A DNA stretch of 64,000 nucleotides. It comes from Antrihabitans stalagmiti. GTDB lineage: Bacteria; Actinomycetota; Actinomycetes; Mycobacteriales; Mycobacteriaceae. Made by a program: the position numbers and the translations under genes. Under the pieces are notes generated by a model. It had not been told where the DNA came from. It saw only the letters and a program-made list of their open reading frames with translations, and made no database searches. The stretch is taken from assembly GCF_016482825.1 (NCBI RefSeq), contig NZ_JAEMNV010000001.1, forward strand, positions 372,001 to 436,000, written 5' to 3'. Positions 16,869-25,469 of this stretch are shown piece by piece (position 1 is the first letter of the stretch; the number at the start of each line of letters is the position of its first letter).

Positions 16869-18629
16869 ATGAGCCCCACAGATAGTTCGGATTCGGCGGC
16901 GTGGCGAGAACTGGAAGCCCTGCGTGCCGAAGCTGCTGGACTCCGCCGCCAGCTTGCCGAGTCGCCGGAACGGTCACGTGAACTCGAAAGTCGAGTCGAC
17001 TCGCTGACCATTCGGAACGGGAAGCTGATGGACACGCTGAAGGAAGCGCGTCAGCAACTCATCGCGCTGCGCGAGGAGGTCGATCGACTCGGGCAGCCGC
17101 CGAGTGGTTACGGCACCCTGCTCGGCGTGCACGACGACGAGACTGTCGACGTGTTCACCTCGGGTCGCAAGATGCGCCTGACCTGCTCGCCGAACATTGC
17201 CACAGACACGCTCCAGCTCGGCCAGACCGTGCGTCTGAACGAAGCGCTGACAGTGGTCGAGGCGGGTTTGTTCGAGCGCGTCGGTGAAATCTGCACGCTT
17301 CGCGAGATTCTCGACAACGGCACCCGAGCGCTTGTGGTCGGCCATGCCGACGAAGAGCGCGTCGTCTGGTTGGCCGAGCCGCTTGCTCATGTCGCCGAGA
17401 TCGACGACGTCGACGACCCCGACCGGCCGATCCGCAAGCTCCGCCCAGGCGACTCGCTGCTGGTCGACACGAAGGCCGGCTATGCGTTCGAGCGCGTTCC
17501 GAAGGCTGAGGTCGAGGACCTCGTGCTCGAAGAGGTGCCGGACGTCGACTACAGCGACATCGGTGGTCTCGGCAGGCAGATCGAGCAGATTCGCGACGCG
17601 GTCGAGCTGCCCTTCCTGCACAAGGAACTGTTCCGTGAGTACTCGCTGCGGCCACCGAAGGGTGTGCTGCTCTACGGTCCTCCCGGCTGCGGTAAAACGC
17701 TGATCGCCAAGGCGGTCGCCAACTCGCTGGCAAAGAAGATCGCCGAATCGCGCGGCGAGGATGCCAAGGAAGCCAAGTCGTTCTTCCTCAACATCAAGGG
17801 CCCCGAACTGCTCAACAAGTTCGTCGGCGAAACCGAGCGCCACATCAGGATCATCTTCCAGCGGGCACGCGAGAAGGCGTCCGAGGGCACTCCGGTGATC
17901 GTCTTCTTCGACGAGATGGACTCGATCTTCCGGACCCGTGGTTCGGGTGTCTCCTCGGACGTGGAGACGACCGTCGTGCCGCAGCTGCTCAGTGAGATCG
18001 ACGGCGTCGAGGGTCTGGAGAACGTCATCGTCATCGGCGCCTCCAATCGCGAGGACATGATCGACCCCGCGATTCTGCGGCCCGGACGTCTCGATGTGAA
18101 GATCAAGATCGAGCGGCCGGACGCGGAATCCGCACAGGACATCTTCTCGAAGTACCTGACCGAGAGTTTGCCGGTGCACGCAGACGACCTCGCCGAATTC
18201 GGTGGCGATCGTTCGGCTTGCATTAGGGCGATGATCGAGAAGGTCGTCGAGCGGATGTACGCCGAAAGCGAAGACAACCGTTTCCTCGAAGTCACCTACG
18301 CCAACGGTGACAAGGAGGTCTTGTACTTCAAGGACTTCAACTCCGGCGCGATGATCCAGAACATCGTCGACCGGTCGAAGAAGTACGCGATCAAGGCAGT
18401 CCTCGAGACGGCGTCACCCGGTCTGCGGATCCAGCATCTCTTCGACTCGATCGTCGACGAGTTCTCCGAGAACGAGGACTTGCCGAACACAACCAACCCG
18501 GACGACTGGGCTCGTATCTCCGGCAAGAAGGGCGAGCGGATCGTCTACATCCGCACGCTCGTCACCGGCAAGAATGCCAGTGCAAGCCGGGCTATCGACA
18601 CCGAGTCCAACACGGGGCAATACCTGTAG
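16869..18629 (+). CDS. mpa: Proteasome-associated AAA ATPase (Mpa/ARC)
   Basis: 586 residues. The N-terminal coiled coil (~10-80, with [19 protein letters not shown]) binds Pup. Two OB folds follow (~85-230). The AAA domain has Walker A GPPGCGKT (~270) and Walker [11 protein letters not shown]. The extreme C-terminus is GQYL, the motif that docks in the alpha-ring pockets of the 20S proteasome and opens the gate. It unfolds pupylated proteins and feeds them to PrcAB. GGGAGGAG lies upstream of ATG 16869. It is about 8.6 kb from dop-pup-prcBA; in M. tuberculosis Rv2115c also lies a few genes away. Confidence 0.98.
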   Translation: MSPTDSSDSAAWRELEALRAEAAGLRRQLAESPERSRELESRVDSLTIRNGKLMDTLKEARQQLIALREEVDRLGQPPSGYGTLLGVHDDETVDVFTSGRKMRLTCSPNIATDTLQLGQTVRLNEALTVVEAGLFERVGEICTLREILDNGTRALVVGHADEERVVWLAEPLAHVAEIDDVDDPDRPIRKLRPGDSLLVDTKAGYAFERVPKAEVEDLVLEEVPDVDYSDIGGLGRQIEQIRDAVELPFLHKELFREYSLRPPKGVLLYGPPGCGKTLIAKAVANSLAKKIAESRGEDAKEAKSFFLNIKGPELLNKFVGETERHIRIIFQRAREKASEGTPVIVFFDEMDSIFRTRGSGVSSDVETTVVPQLLSEIDGVEGLENVIVIGASNREDMIDPAILRPGRLDVKIKIERPDAESAQDIFSKYLTESLPVHADDLAEFGGDRSACIRAMIEKVVERMYAESEDNRFLEVTYANGDKEVLYFKDFNSGAMIQNIVDRSKKYAIKAVLETASPGLRIQHLFDSIVDEFSENEDLPNTTNPDDWARISGKKGERIVYIRTLVTGKNASASRAIDTESNTGQYL

Positions 18630-18632
18630 GGT
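18627..18632 (+). promoter_or_regulatory. -10 element TAGGGT overlapping the mpa stop codon
   Basis: TAGGGT starts on the mpa TAG stop and ends 6 nt before the GTG (18639) of the AIM24-like gene. It suggests a separate leaderless promoter for that gene. Confidence 0.5.
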
Positions 18633-18638
18633 CGCCTC

Positions 18639-19319
18639 GTGCAGGTACAACTCCGCCACAACCCATCATCGACGGTCGCCCGGTGCTTTCTTGCACCGGG
18701 CGAACCCGTTCGTGTCGAGAGCGGCGCAATGGTCGCCCACTCTGCAGGCATTCGTCTCGAAGCAAAAGCCGAAGGTGGTCTGGTAGCCGGTCTCAAACGC
18801 AAAGTGCTTGCGGGAGAGTCGTTTTACATCACCACCTACACCGCGCCGGACAACGGCGGTTGGGTCGACGTCGCTTCCGTGCTGCCCGGCGACGCCTTCG
18901 CGCTGCCGGTTACCGCTGACCGGCCCTACTTCATCAACCGCGGCGGCTGGCTGGCCAGCTCGCATGGTGTGCAGATCGAAAGCAAGTGGGGTGGCATGGC
19001 CAACCTCTTCGGTGGTGAAGGTGGTTTCGGCCTGCGCGCACACGGCCAGGGTGACGTGGTTCTCGGAGTCTTCGGCGCGATCGACGTGTTCGATCTCGCC
19101 GCAGGGGATGCGGTCACGATCGACACCGGACATGTTGTCGCATACGACCTGTCGATGTCGTTCTCGATGCGCAGGGCAGTGCAGGGTCGTTCGATTCAGT
19201 CGATGAAATCCGGCGAAGGGTTCGTGTTCGACTTCGTCGGACCCGGACGAGTACTGCTGCAGACGCGTAATCCCGGCGCGTTTGCGAACTGGGTCGGCAG
19301 CTTCACTCCGGGCGGGTAG
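18639..19319 (+). CDS. TIGR00266/AIM24 family protein
   Basis: 226 residues, beta-rich, of the AIM24/TIGR00266 family: N-terminal SGAMVAHSAGIRLEAKAEGGL, central GLKRKVLAGESFYITTYTA, and C-terminal GEGFVFDFVGPGRVLLQTRNP. Family members form a tryptophan RNA-binding attenuator-like fold; biochemical function is unknown. It starts 9 bp after the mpa stop on the same strand, and its candidate -10 overlaps that stop. GTG 18639 is chosen from this spacing. Confidence 0.9.
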   Translation: MQVQLRHNPSSTVARCFLAPGEPVRVESGAMVAHSAGIRLEAKAEGGLVAGLKRKVLAGESFYITTYTAPDNGGWVDVASVLPGDAFALPVTADRPYFINRGGWLASSHGVQIESKWGGMANLFGGEGGFGLRAHGQGDVVLGVFGAIDVFDLAAGDAVTIDTGHVVAYDLSMSFSMRRAVQGRSIQSMKSGEGFVFDFVGPGRVLLQTRNPGAFANWVGSFTPGG

Positions 19320-19333
19320 GAGTCGGCCAGCCC

Positions 19334-19726
19334 TCAGGCAACGCCTTGTCGGGCGGTAGTCAGGTGGGTCAGTTCGCACCGCCATCGACCGTCGCTACGA
19401 ACGAAGACATCCGACGTCCACTCGTCGTTCTCGAACCGCTCGCCCTGGAAGTAGCCGGTATTTGTCACCCGAGCGACAACTACCGCGACGTCGCCGAACT
19501 CGCGAACTGACACCACCTCGCTGCTCATCGTGTCGTGTGAAACGGTTCCGTTCGCGACCGACTCCAGAAACTGGCGGCCCGGCACAAGTCCGTCCTGCGA
19601 GACGAACGACCAATCTGCGGTGGCGAATTCAGCGATGCGCTCGGCATCGTTGGCGACGAGCGCGGCATCCCAGTCCTCGAGAAGCGTCAGCAACTCGGCG
19701 TGACCGTCGGTCGTCTGCTGTGTCAT
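19334..19726 (-). CDS. SnoaL/DUF4440-like nuclear transport factor 2-fold protein
   Basis: 130 residues beginning MTQQTTDGHAELLTLLEDWD. The pattern ALVANDAERIAEFATADWSFV, later GDVAVVVARVTNTGYFQGE and a final GRWRCELTHLT, is typical of NTF2-like DUF4440 proteins. They are either small enzymes or binding proteins with a cone-shaped pocket; the ligand here is unknown. ATG 19726 is chosen because the recognisable domain begins there; upstream frame is non-coding. Confidence 0.82.
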   Translation of the reverse strand: MTQQTTDGHAELLTLLEDWDAALVANDAERIAEFATADWSFVSQDGLVPGRQFLESVANGTVSHDTMSSEVVSVREFGDVAVVVARVTNTGYFQGERFENDEWTSDVFVRSDGRWRCELTHLTTARQGVA

Positions 19727-19776
19727 GCCCCCAGTGTCCACTTTGCCGGTTCGGGAACGCTTGGACGAATGGGAGG

Positions 19777-20196
19777 TCAGCCGCCGAGCTTGGCGAAATC
19801 GACCGATCGCCAGGTATGGACCTGCAGGCGGAGCAGCGTGTCGTCCTCGGCGGTTTCCGCGTACTGGGCGGCGCCGTTCGCGCCGAGATAGCGCGCCGCG
19901 ATGTCGGTGACCACCCCGGCCGGTAATGACTCGATGCTCACCGCCCCCTCGACCGTCACGTACGCGGGCGGGTACTCCTCCCGCTGCACACAAAGACTTG
20001 CCTCGGGCGACTCGCGCAGTAGTGCAACCTTTTTGGTACTCGCTGCTGTCGCGATCTCGACAATGCCGTCGTCGTAGCGGTACCAGACCGGCGTGGTCAA
20101 TGGTGCGTCGCCTGCCCGTCCAACGGCCAGAACGCCGATGTGGACACCGGCAAGAAACTCTTCGCGTTCATCTGAACTCATCGACAATGTGCTCAT
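19777..20196 (-). CDS. PPOX-class flavin/F420-binding enzyme
   Basis: 139 residues with the split beta-barrel of the pyridoxamine-5'-phosphate-oxidase-like superfamily: GVHIGVLAVGRAGDAPLTTPVWY, ATAASTKKVALLRESPEASLCV and a later VTVEGAVS. Substrate and cofactor (FMN or F420) cannot be told. ATG 20196 has TAGCGT ending 6 nt upstream. Confidence 0.85.
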   Translation of the reverse strand: MSTLSMSSDEREEFLAGVHIGVLAVGRAGDAPLTTPVWYRYDDGIVEIATAASTKKVALLRESPEASLCVQREEYPPAYVTVEGAVSIESLPAGVVTDIAARYLGANGAAQYAETAEDDTLLRLQVHTWRSVDFAKLGG

Positions 20197-20202
20197 GAAT
20201 CC

Positions 20203-20208
20203 ACGCTA
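20203..20208 (-). promoter_or_regulatory. -10 element TAGCGT of the PPOX gene (leaderless pattern)
   Basis: TAGCGT on the minus strand ends 6 nt before ATG 20196. The spacer GGATTC is identical to that of the cobG promoter at 55053-55058. Confidence 0.45.
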
Positions 20209-20247
20209 GCGATGCGGTCCGACAGGTTGCGGTGGCGACGGGATCGG

Positions 20248-20267
20248 GACGTCCCCGCGGGGACGTC
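20248..20267. repeat. GC palindrome, copy 1
   Basis: GACGTCCCCGCGGGGACGTC is a perfect 20-bp palindrome, the longest of three copies sharing the core CGTCCCCGCGGGGACG in the 310-bp region upstream of the 13E12 gene. Confidence 0.9.
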
Positions 20268-20280
20268 GGACCCGGTTCAG

Positions 20281-20324
20281 GCGTCCCCGCGGGGACGTTT
20301 CGGCGATCCGTTCCGTCGGTGGGT
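20281..20324. repeat. GC palindrome, copy 2, with direct-repeat flank
   Basis: CGTCCCCGCGGGGACG (20282-20297) is followed by TTTCGGCGATCCGTTCCGTC. Copy 3 at 20415 has nearly the same flank, so the repeat unit is about 40 bp. Confidence 0.85.
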
Positions 20325-20414
20325 CGGGCGTTCGGGTATCGACGAGCCTGGTGTTCGCGTCGGCCTTGGCCTGATCGCGGAGCTGGTCGGTGTCTGTTCG
20401 ATGCCCGGGTCCGG

Positions 20415-20458
20415 GCGTCCCCGCGGGGACGTGTCGGCGATCAGTTTCTGTCGGTGCC
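20415..20458. repeat. GC palindrome, copy 3, with direct-repeat flank
   Basis: CGTCCCCGCGGGGACG (20416-20431) is followed by TGTCGGCGATCAGTTTCTGT, an imperfect direct repeat of copy 2. It lies 42 bp upstream of the SOS-box-like sequence. Confidence 0.85.
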
Positions 20459-20472
20459 CCGCGGTAGGTTTG

Positions 20473-20488
20473 TCGAGCATCAGTTCTA
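20473..20488. promoter_or_regulatory. SOS-box (LexA)-like operator of the 13E12 gene
   Basis: TCGAGCATCAGTTCTA matches the mycobacterial SOS box TCGAAC-N4-GTTCGA at 10 of 12 defined positions with exact spacing. It lies 18 bp upstream of ATG 20507. LexA boxes are known before several M. tuberculosis 13E12-family genes, which supports it. Confidence 0.55.
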
Positions 20489-20506
20489 TCGAAACGGGGA
20501 GATTCG

Positions 20507-21826
20507 ATGAACACCACAGCACAACCACCGACAAACCACCCGGCGGAACGGCCGATCGAAGAGATCGAAACCGAAATCTGTTCTCTCGCCGGGCAGATCG
20601 CCGCCGCCACCGCACGATTCCTGACCCTGCTCGCCGAATTCGACGCCCGCCGCGGCTGGGCCGGCTGGCAACTACACTCCGCAGCCCACTGGCTGTCCTG
20701 GAAAGCCGGTATCAGCCTGCACACCGCCCGTGAACAGGTCCGCGTCGCGAACGCCGTCACCGAGCTGCCACGCATCGCGCAGGCATTTGCCGAAGGCAGG
20801 GTGTCCTATTCCAAAGTCCGTGCCCTCACCCGTGTTGCGACACCGCACACCGAAGAATCGTTGCTGCGTATCGCTCTGCAGTCACCTGCGGCACATCTGG
20901 ATCGACTCGTCCGCGGCCTCGTCAAACAAGCCCGCACCCCGGATGACACCAACAACAACACCGACACCGACCGCGCTCGTGGGCGGTGGTTCTACGACGA
21001 CGACGGCTACCTGGTGGTGATGGCCCGATTCCGTCCCGAGGACGGTGCCCGATTCCTCGCCGCCCTCACCCGCGCGGAGTGTGAACGGACCCGCACCGAC
21101 GACGACGAGCCGGACCGGACTGCACCGGCACCCTCGAATCCGGTTCCGGCGATGGTGGCGATGGCCGAGACTCTGTGCACCGCCGAGTCTCCGGTCGTGT
21201 CGCCGGCCGCGGATGTGTTGGTCCATGTCGGTCCGGACGGGGCACCACTGGACGCTCCGCATGCTCATCTCGACGACGGACCCGGTCTCGACTCGCAGAC
21301 TCTGGAAACAGTGTTGTGCACTGCGGCGGTGCGGCTGATCCGTCACGGCCGTCTCGGACCGACCATCGCCTGGGACAGGTCTCGACGTCGGCCGAGTCGA
21401 ACCCTGCTGCGGCAGTTGCTGATCCGGGATCGGTGCTGCACGGTTCCGGGCTGTGGCCGCACGAGGTTTCTGCATGCGCATCACGTTGTCTACTATTCGC
21501 GGGGTGGTCCGACCGATCTCGACAATCTGACCCTGCTCTGCGGTGAGCATCACCGCGCGTTGCACGACGGGCTGTTCACCATTACTGCCGACGGCAATCA
21601 GCGCTTCACCTTCGCAGACCTCGACGGACGCAGAATCGACTACGCGCCACTGCTGTCCGGCGACGTCGACGACCTCAGTCGCCGCTACCACCACATCGAT
21701 CCCGATGCTGTCACTGCTGATTGGTCCGGTGAACCGCTCGATGCCAGCTTCGCCACCGACGTCCTGCTCCGCAACTGGGACCTCGAGAAACGCCGCCGCG
21801 ACACCGAACTCGCGACGGCGGCCTAG
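20507..21826 (+). CDS. REP13E12-family DUF222/HNH endonuclease
   Basis: 439 residues. The N-terminal DUF222 region (~15-270) contains WAGWQLHSAAHWLSWKAGIS and VRVANAVTELPRIAQAFAEG; the C-terminal HNH nuclease domain (~300-365) contains CTVPGCGRT, HAHHVVYYSRGG and LTLLCGEHHRALH, with the zinc cysteines and catalytic histidines present. It is therefore probably active rather than decayed. This multicopy actinobacterial family (REP13E12; one copy is the phiRv1 attachment site in M. tuberculosis) has unclear function and is suspected to be mobile. It carries its own SOS-box-like operator and palindromic repeats upstream. GGGGAGA precedes the ATG. Confidence 0.93.
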   Translation: MNTTAQPPTNHPAERPIEEIETEICSLAGQIAAATARFLTLLAEFDARRGWAGWQLHSAAHWLSWKAGISLHTAREQVRVANAVTELPRIAQAFAEGRVSYSKVRALTRVATPHTEESLLRIALQSPAAHLDRLVRGLVKQARTPDDTNNNTDTDRARGRWFYDDDGYLVVMARFRPEDGARFLAALTRAECERTRTDDDEPDRTAPAPSNPVPAMVAMAETLCTAESPVVSPAADVLVHVGPDGAPLDAPHAHLDDGPGLDSQTLETVLCTAAVRLIRHGRLGPTIAWDRSRRRPSRTLLRQLLIRDRCCTVPGCGRTRFLHAHHVVYYSRGGPTDLDNLTLLCGEHHRALHDGLFTITADGNQRFTFADLDGRRIDYAPLLSGDVDDLSRRYHHIDPDAVTADWSGEPLDASFATDVLLRNWDLEKRRRDTELATAA

Positions 21827-21839
21827 CCCCGCCGGATGG

Positions 21840-22169
21840 CTAGCCCCGCACCGTGACGGTCGGGCAGTCGTCGCCCTTACTTCTGGCCACATCGGCTGCG
21901 GCGCTTGCCAACCCTTGCGACAGCAGACGATTCGCTTCCGCTGCGATCTCGATACAGGCTGGATTGTCGTTGGCCGATACGAAGTGATAGCGCAGAGCGT
22001 CTGGGCTGAGCGGTCGGTCCGGACCTTTGGCCGGGCCGTTCGGGCCCTGCGGGGATTGCTGGATGCCGACGCTCGGTGCCGCAGCTGCACTCGCGATCGG
22101 GACGAATGCCGGAGCAACTGCGATCGCAAACCCCAAAAATATTGCCGCTGAAGCGGTCCTGCGGGCCAT
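21840..22169 (-). CDS. Small secreted protein with two cysteines
   Basis: 109 residues beginning MARRTASAAIFLGFAIAVAP, a signal peptide with likely cleavage near ASAAAAP. The mature ~80-residue domain has DALRYHFVSANDNPACIEIA and ends GDDCPTVTVRG; the two cysteines could form a disulfide outside the cell. No family was recognised. It converges on the 13E12 gene. Confidence 0.75.
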   Translation of the reverse strand: MARRTASAAIFLGFAIAVAPAFVPIASAAAAPSVGIQQSPQGPNGPAKGPDRPLSPDALRYHFVSANDNPACIEIAAEANRLLSQGLASAAADVARSKGDDCPTVTVRG

Positions 22170-22250
22170 GTGTGACTCCGAATCGCTGAGTGGGACAACC
22201 GTGCTGGTCCCGTCCAGCGTGGCCGCAGCGACACTCGAACAATAGGCACC

Positions 22251-22931
22251 CTACGGTGCCGGTTTGCTACCCGAATGCTCGTCGTCGCCCGATCCGGCAC
22301 GTACTTCCGCGGCCCATACCTCGTGTTCGCGCTCCGCCCACCAGCGTGGCACCCAGCCGGTTCGCATCCCCCGCATGGCCGTGGTGTCGTTGAACGCGTA
22401 GAAGAGGTGGCCGACGACAAGTAGTCCGAACGCCAGCGCGAACCAATCGTGCACGAACGTCGCACCGGTTCGCCATACCAACCGGGTCCAGTCGGGGAAG
22501 AACATGACGATGCCGGTGCCGAACAGCACGAGGATCGAGCCCGCGCTCAGTGCGGCATTGACCTTCTGCCCGGCGTTGAACTTGCCGACACCGGTCGCGT
22601 TGACCCGCCGAGTCTTCGACCGCAACCATTGCCAGTCGGCACGGGTGAACCGGTTGAGGCGGCTCAGGTCGGTCCGGTATGCGACGGATGCGAGTCCGGC
22701 GAGCAATGGGACCGGCAGCGCGAAACCGCAATAGACGTGCACGATTTCGACAACGTGACGGTTGCCGACGAGCACAGCAAGGGAACCGTTGTAGAGAATC
22801 GCGGCAGTCACGATGCAGACCGCGACGAGCACGCCCGTCGTCGCGTGGACCCAGCGTTCGGCCCGGCTGAAGCGATGAACCTCGACCATCGCGCCGTCCG
22901 CTTCGCTGTCGGTGAGCTCAGGTCGGGTCAT
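22251..22931 (-). CDS. Membrane cytochrome b (formate-dehydrogenase-gamma/b561-like)
   Basis: 226 residues with four or five membrane spans. Candidate heme-ligand histidines lie in the spans: RFSRAERWVHATTG, VEIVHVYCGF, TFVHDWFALAF and VVGHLFYAF. This matches the di-heme cytochrome b subunit of formate dehydrogenase and related molybdoenzymes. Its start overlaps the upstream sulfite-oxidase-like gene by 14 bp, so the two form an electron-transfer pair. The C-terminal tail is charged. Confidence 0.88.
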   Translation of the reverse strand: MTRPELTDSEADGAMVEVHRFSRAERWVHATTGVLVAVCIVTAAILYNGSLAVLVGNRHVVEIVHVYCGFALPVPLLAGLASVAYRTDLSRLNRFTRADWQWLRSKTRRVNATGVGKFNAGQKVNAALSAGSILVLFGTGIVMFFPDWTRLVWRTGATFVHDWFALAFGLLVVGHLFYAFNDTTAMRGMRTGWVPRWWAEREHEVWAAEVRAGSGDDEHSGSKPAP

Positions 22932-23667
22932 CGTCGCGTCCGTTCGATTCGCCGACCCACGCGTCGATCCAGTACCCGCGTTCTTCCCAATAACCGGGTA
23001 CTACTTCGCTGGTCAGTTCGATACCGTCGAGCCACTTCAGGCTCTTGTAGCCGTACATCGGTGCGACGTAGAGCCGAACCGGGCCGCCGTGATCGTGGGT
23101 GACGGGTCCGTCGATCATTTCGAGTGCGACGAGGACATCGTCGCGTCGGGCTTGTTCGAGCGTGAGGCTCTCGGTGTAGGTCCCGTCGAAAGAAGTGAAT
23201 CGAACCGCGGTTGCGGTGGTCCGCGGAGCGACTGCGTCGATGAGGTCGGCGAGTCGTACTCCGCTCCACCGCACCTCGGGAACCCGCCAGCCGGTGACGC
23301 ACTGAAAATCGCGCACCAGAGTGGTTTGCGGCATCGATCGCAGATCGTCGAGGGTGAAGCTACGAGGTTTGTCGACAAGCCCGCTGAGGGTGAGGCGGTA
23401 GTTGGTCGCGTCGCGGCGGGGCGCTCCGCGGGTGACGGAATAGAACCTGAAGGTGTTGCCGACAGGGATCAAACCGATCAGTCCGGTCGGATCGTGATTG
23501 CCGAGTGGGCCGAGCACACGGGCGAGTCCGTTCTGAATCTCGTTGCCGCCGAGGACACCGGCGACCCCCGCAGCCAGCAGACCGAGAACGACTCGACGCC
23601 CCACCGGCGAACCGCGGTCGGTCTGCGCGGGCGTCGCGGCTCCGGACTTCGCCGCTCCGAACTTCAT
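22918..23667 (-). CDS. Molybdopterin-dependent oxidoreductase, sulfite-oxidase/MsrP-like
   Basis: 249 residues of the oxidoreductase molybdopterin-binding fold. The molybdenum-ligand Cys is in FQCVTGW, followed by VPEVRWSGVRLADLI; VRFTSFDGTYTESL and LYVAPMYGYKSLKWLDGI are family landmarks. The N-terminus has GRRVVLGLLAAGVAGVLGG, a twin-arginine followed by a hydrophobic segment, so Tat export or membrane anchoring is likely; tatA and tatC lie 12 kb away. Substrate unknown (sulfite, methionine sulfoxide or another). The downstream cytochrome b presumably exchanges electrons with it. No Moco-synthesis genes are nearby. Confidence 0.88.
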   Translation of the reverse strand: MKFGAAKSGAATPAQTDRGSPVGRRVVLGLLAAGVAGVLGGNEIQNGLARVLGPLGNHDPTGLIGLIPVGNTFRFYSVTRGAPRRDATNYRLTLSGLVDKPRSFTLDDLRSMPQTTLVRDFQCVTGWRVPEVRWSGVRLADLIDAVAPRTTATAVRFTSFDGTYTESLTLEQARRDDVLVALEMIDGPVTHDHGGPVRLYVAPMYGYKSLKWLDGIELTSEVVPGYWEERGYWIDAWVGESNGRDDDPT

Positions 23668-23693
23668 GACACCACTGTCCACGCGTTCTCGCG

Positions 23694-25376
23694 CTACGCC
23701 AAGGAACGCAACATCCCAGGTACCAGCAGTCGGGTGTCGGGGACGAACGGCCACGTCGGATCGGCGAGGTGCTCGCGTAGCTCGGCGTCGGTCCACCACC
23801 AGCCGTCGACGATCTCGCTGGCTTGATGTCGGAACGGTCCGTCACTGGCAATCTCGAACGCAAACATGTGGCAGCGCATCGGTTTACCGTGCCAGGTGCC
23901 GTCCCATGACAGGTCTGTCAGTGGTCGAAGTGACGTCGTCGCGATCCCGAGTTCCTCTTCGAGTTCGCGGATCGCGGCGCTTTCGATGGTTTCGCCGGGG
24001 TCGACGACGCCGCCGGCGAGGCAGTCGTGCATCCCTGGGAAAATCGACTTGGTGTCCGTCCGGCGGTGCACGTAGATCCGCTCACCATCGCAGGACCGAA
24101 CAAGCACCCCCGAGGTCGCGTGCCAGAGCCCGTCGGCGTAGACGACCGATCTCGGTGCCTCTCCGATCACGTTGCGTTCGCTGTCGTACACGGCGACCAC
24201 TTCGTCCGCAGGTTTCGACGTCATGGTTGCCATCGTCGCATCGTTCGCTGCAGTCTTCGAAACGATTCTCAGGTAGCTCGCATGCCACAGCCACTCCACC
24301 GGTCCTTTGTCGTAGCGCATGAGCCAGACGTGCGCGAAGACCGTCACAACCGCCGCGACCACGACATACACGGCGAGCGTGAACGGTATTCGTGCAGTGC
24401 CGGACACCCGATCGGCGAGCCGGAATCCCCAGCCGTAGCAGATGATCGACGCAACGATGTTCTGCAGGACGTAGCTGCTCAACGCCATCCGACCGACCTC
24501 GGACAGGCGTCTACCGACCGCCCCCACGGTGCGGCGAACGTAGAACTCTGCGATGAGCCCGAGCAGACCGAACGCCACGATCGCTGCGGTGCCGTAGCGG
24601 GCGGCGATGACGCCCGTATCGCCGCCGGCCACGCCGAGCGCCATGTCGATCGGCCACGCGATTGCACCTGCGAGCATCAGCCGAACGCGAATGCGGTGGC
24701 CCTGTGGCCCGAGCACACCTGCCCGGTACAACCGCGCACCCGCAAGGAAGAGCGCGATCGACATCGCGAATACGAACACCGGCTCGAAACGAAACAGCAC
24801 GACGTTGTCGAGCCGAAACACGACGAGATCCAACCACGAGCCGTCCGCGTACGGATTGGGGTCGAGGGGCGCAGGTGCGGTCTCGGGCTCGGCGGCGAAG
24901 GCAAGCGCGAGGGTGATCAGCGTCAGCAGAGCGAGATGTATCGCAGCCGCCGTCCACATCCAACGGCGTTGCGCGCGTTCGGATGTCGCGAGGACGAAGG
25001 CGACGACAAGGCCTGTCACCGCGTAGCCGGTCAGGACGTCGAACTCGACGACAAGTACGAAATGAACGATGCCGTCGATGAACAGCAGGAGTGCTCGCCA
25101 CGGGTACAGACCTGGCCACGGCCTACCTCGACGCAGCGCGGATTGCTGTTGGATCGCGAGTCCGATGCCGAACATGATCGTCAGCAGACCGAGGAATTTG
25201 CCCTGCGCCAGTTGCTGCATGACCTTCTCCACCCACTGCCACCCACCGTCGAGCGGATCCGACCGACTGATGTAGCCGACCAAACCTTCAGGGTTGGTGA
25301 AGATCCAGATGTTGGTCGCGAGCGTGCCGAGGATCGCGATACCGCGCAGTACGTCGAGTGATCGGATTCGGTCCAT
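23694..25376 (-). CDS. DUF418 membrane protein fused to a NUDIX hydrolase
   Basis: 560 residues in one uninterrupted frame. Residues ~1-385 are a DUF418/YeiB-like membrane protein with about ten hydrophobic spans: [20 protein letters not shown] at the start and [20 protein letters not shown] at the end of the membrane part. Residues ~400-560 are a NUDIX hydrolase of the IPP-isomerase/YfcD type, with Nudix box [23 protein letters not shown] (23 residues, all key acidic residues present) and a C-terminal [13 protein letters not shown]. The two domains are normally separate proteins. ATG 25376 is chosen because family members begin near this motif. A separately translated NUDIX starting at an internal Met (MTSKPADEV) cannot be excluded. 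Confidence 0.85.
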   Translation of the reverse strand: MDRIRSLDVLRGIAILGTLATNIWIFTNPEGLVGYISRSDPLDGGWQWVEKVMQQLAQGKFLGLLTIMFGIGLAIQQQSALRRGRPWPGLYPWRALLLFIDGIVHFVLVVEFDVLTGYAVTGLVVAFVLATSERAQRRWMWTAAAIHLALLTLITLALAFAAEPETAPAPLDPNPYADGSWLDLVVFRLDNVVLFRFEPVFVFAMSIALFLAGARLYRAGVLGPQGHRIRVRLMLAGAIAWPIDMALGVAGGDTGVIAARYGTAAIVAFGLLGLIAEFYVRRTVGAVGRRLSEVGRMALSSYVLQNIVASIICYGWGFRLADRVSGTARIPFTLAVYVVVAAVVTVFAHVWLMRYDKGPVEWLWHASYLRIVSKTAANDATMATMTSKPADEVVAVYDSERNVIGEAPRSVVYADGLWHATSGVLVRSCDGERIYVHRRTDTKSIFPGMHDCLAGGVVDPGETIESAAIRELEEELGIATTSLRPLTDLSWDGTWHGKPMRCHMFAFEIASDGPFRHQASEIVDGWWWTDAELREHLADPTWPFVPDTRLLVPGMLRSLA

Positions 25377-25456
25377 ACCCTCAGCCTGGTCGGCGGCGCT
25401 TGCACGCACATCGTCCGAAAGTACGAGCGGACGGACGATCCTCGGAGGAGGTCGCA

Positions 25457-25462
25457 TAGGCT
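25457..25462 (+). promoter_or_regulatory. -10 element TAGGCT of dop (leaderless pattern)
   Basis: TAGGCT ends 7 nt before the dop ATG with no ribosome-binding site between. Confidence 0.5.
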
Positions 25463-25469
25463 CGGACGC

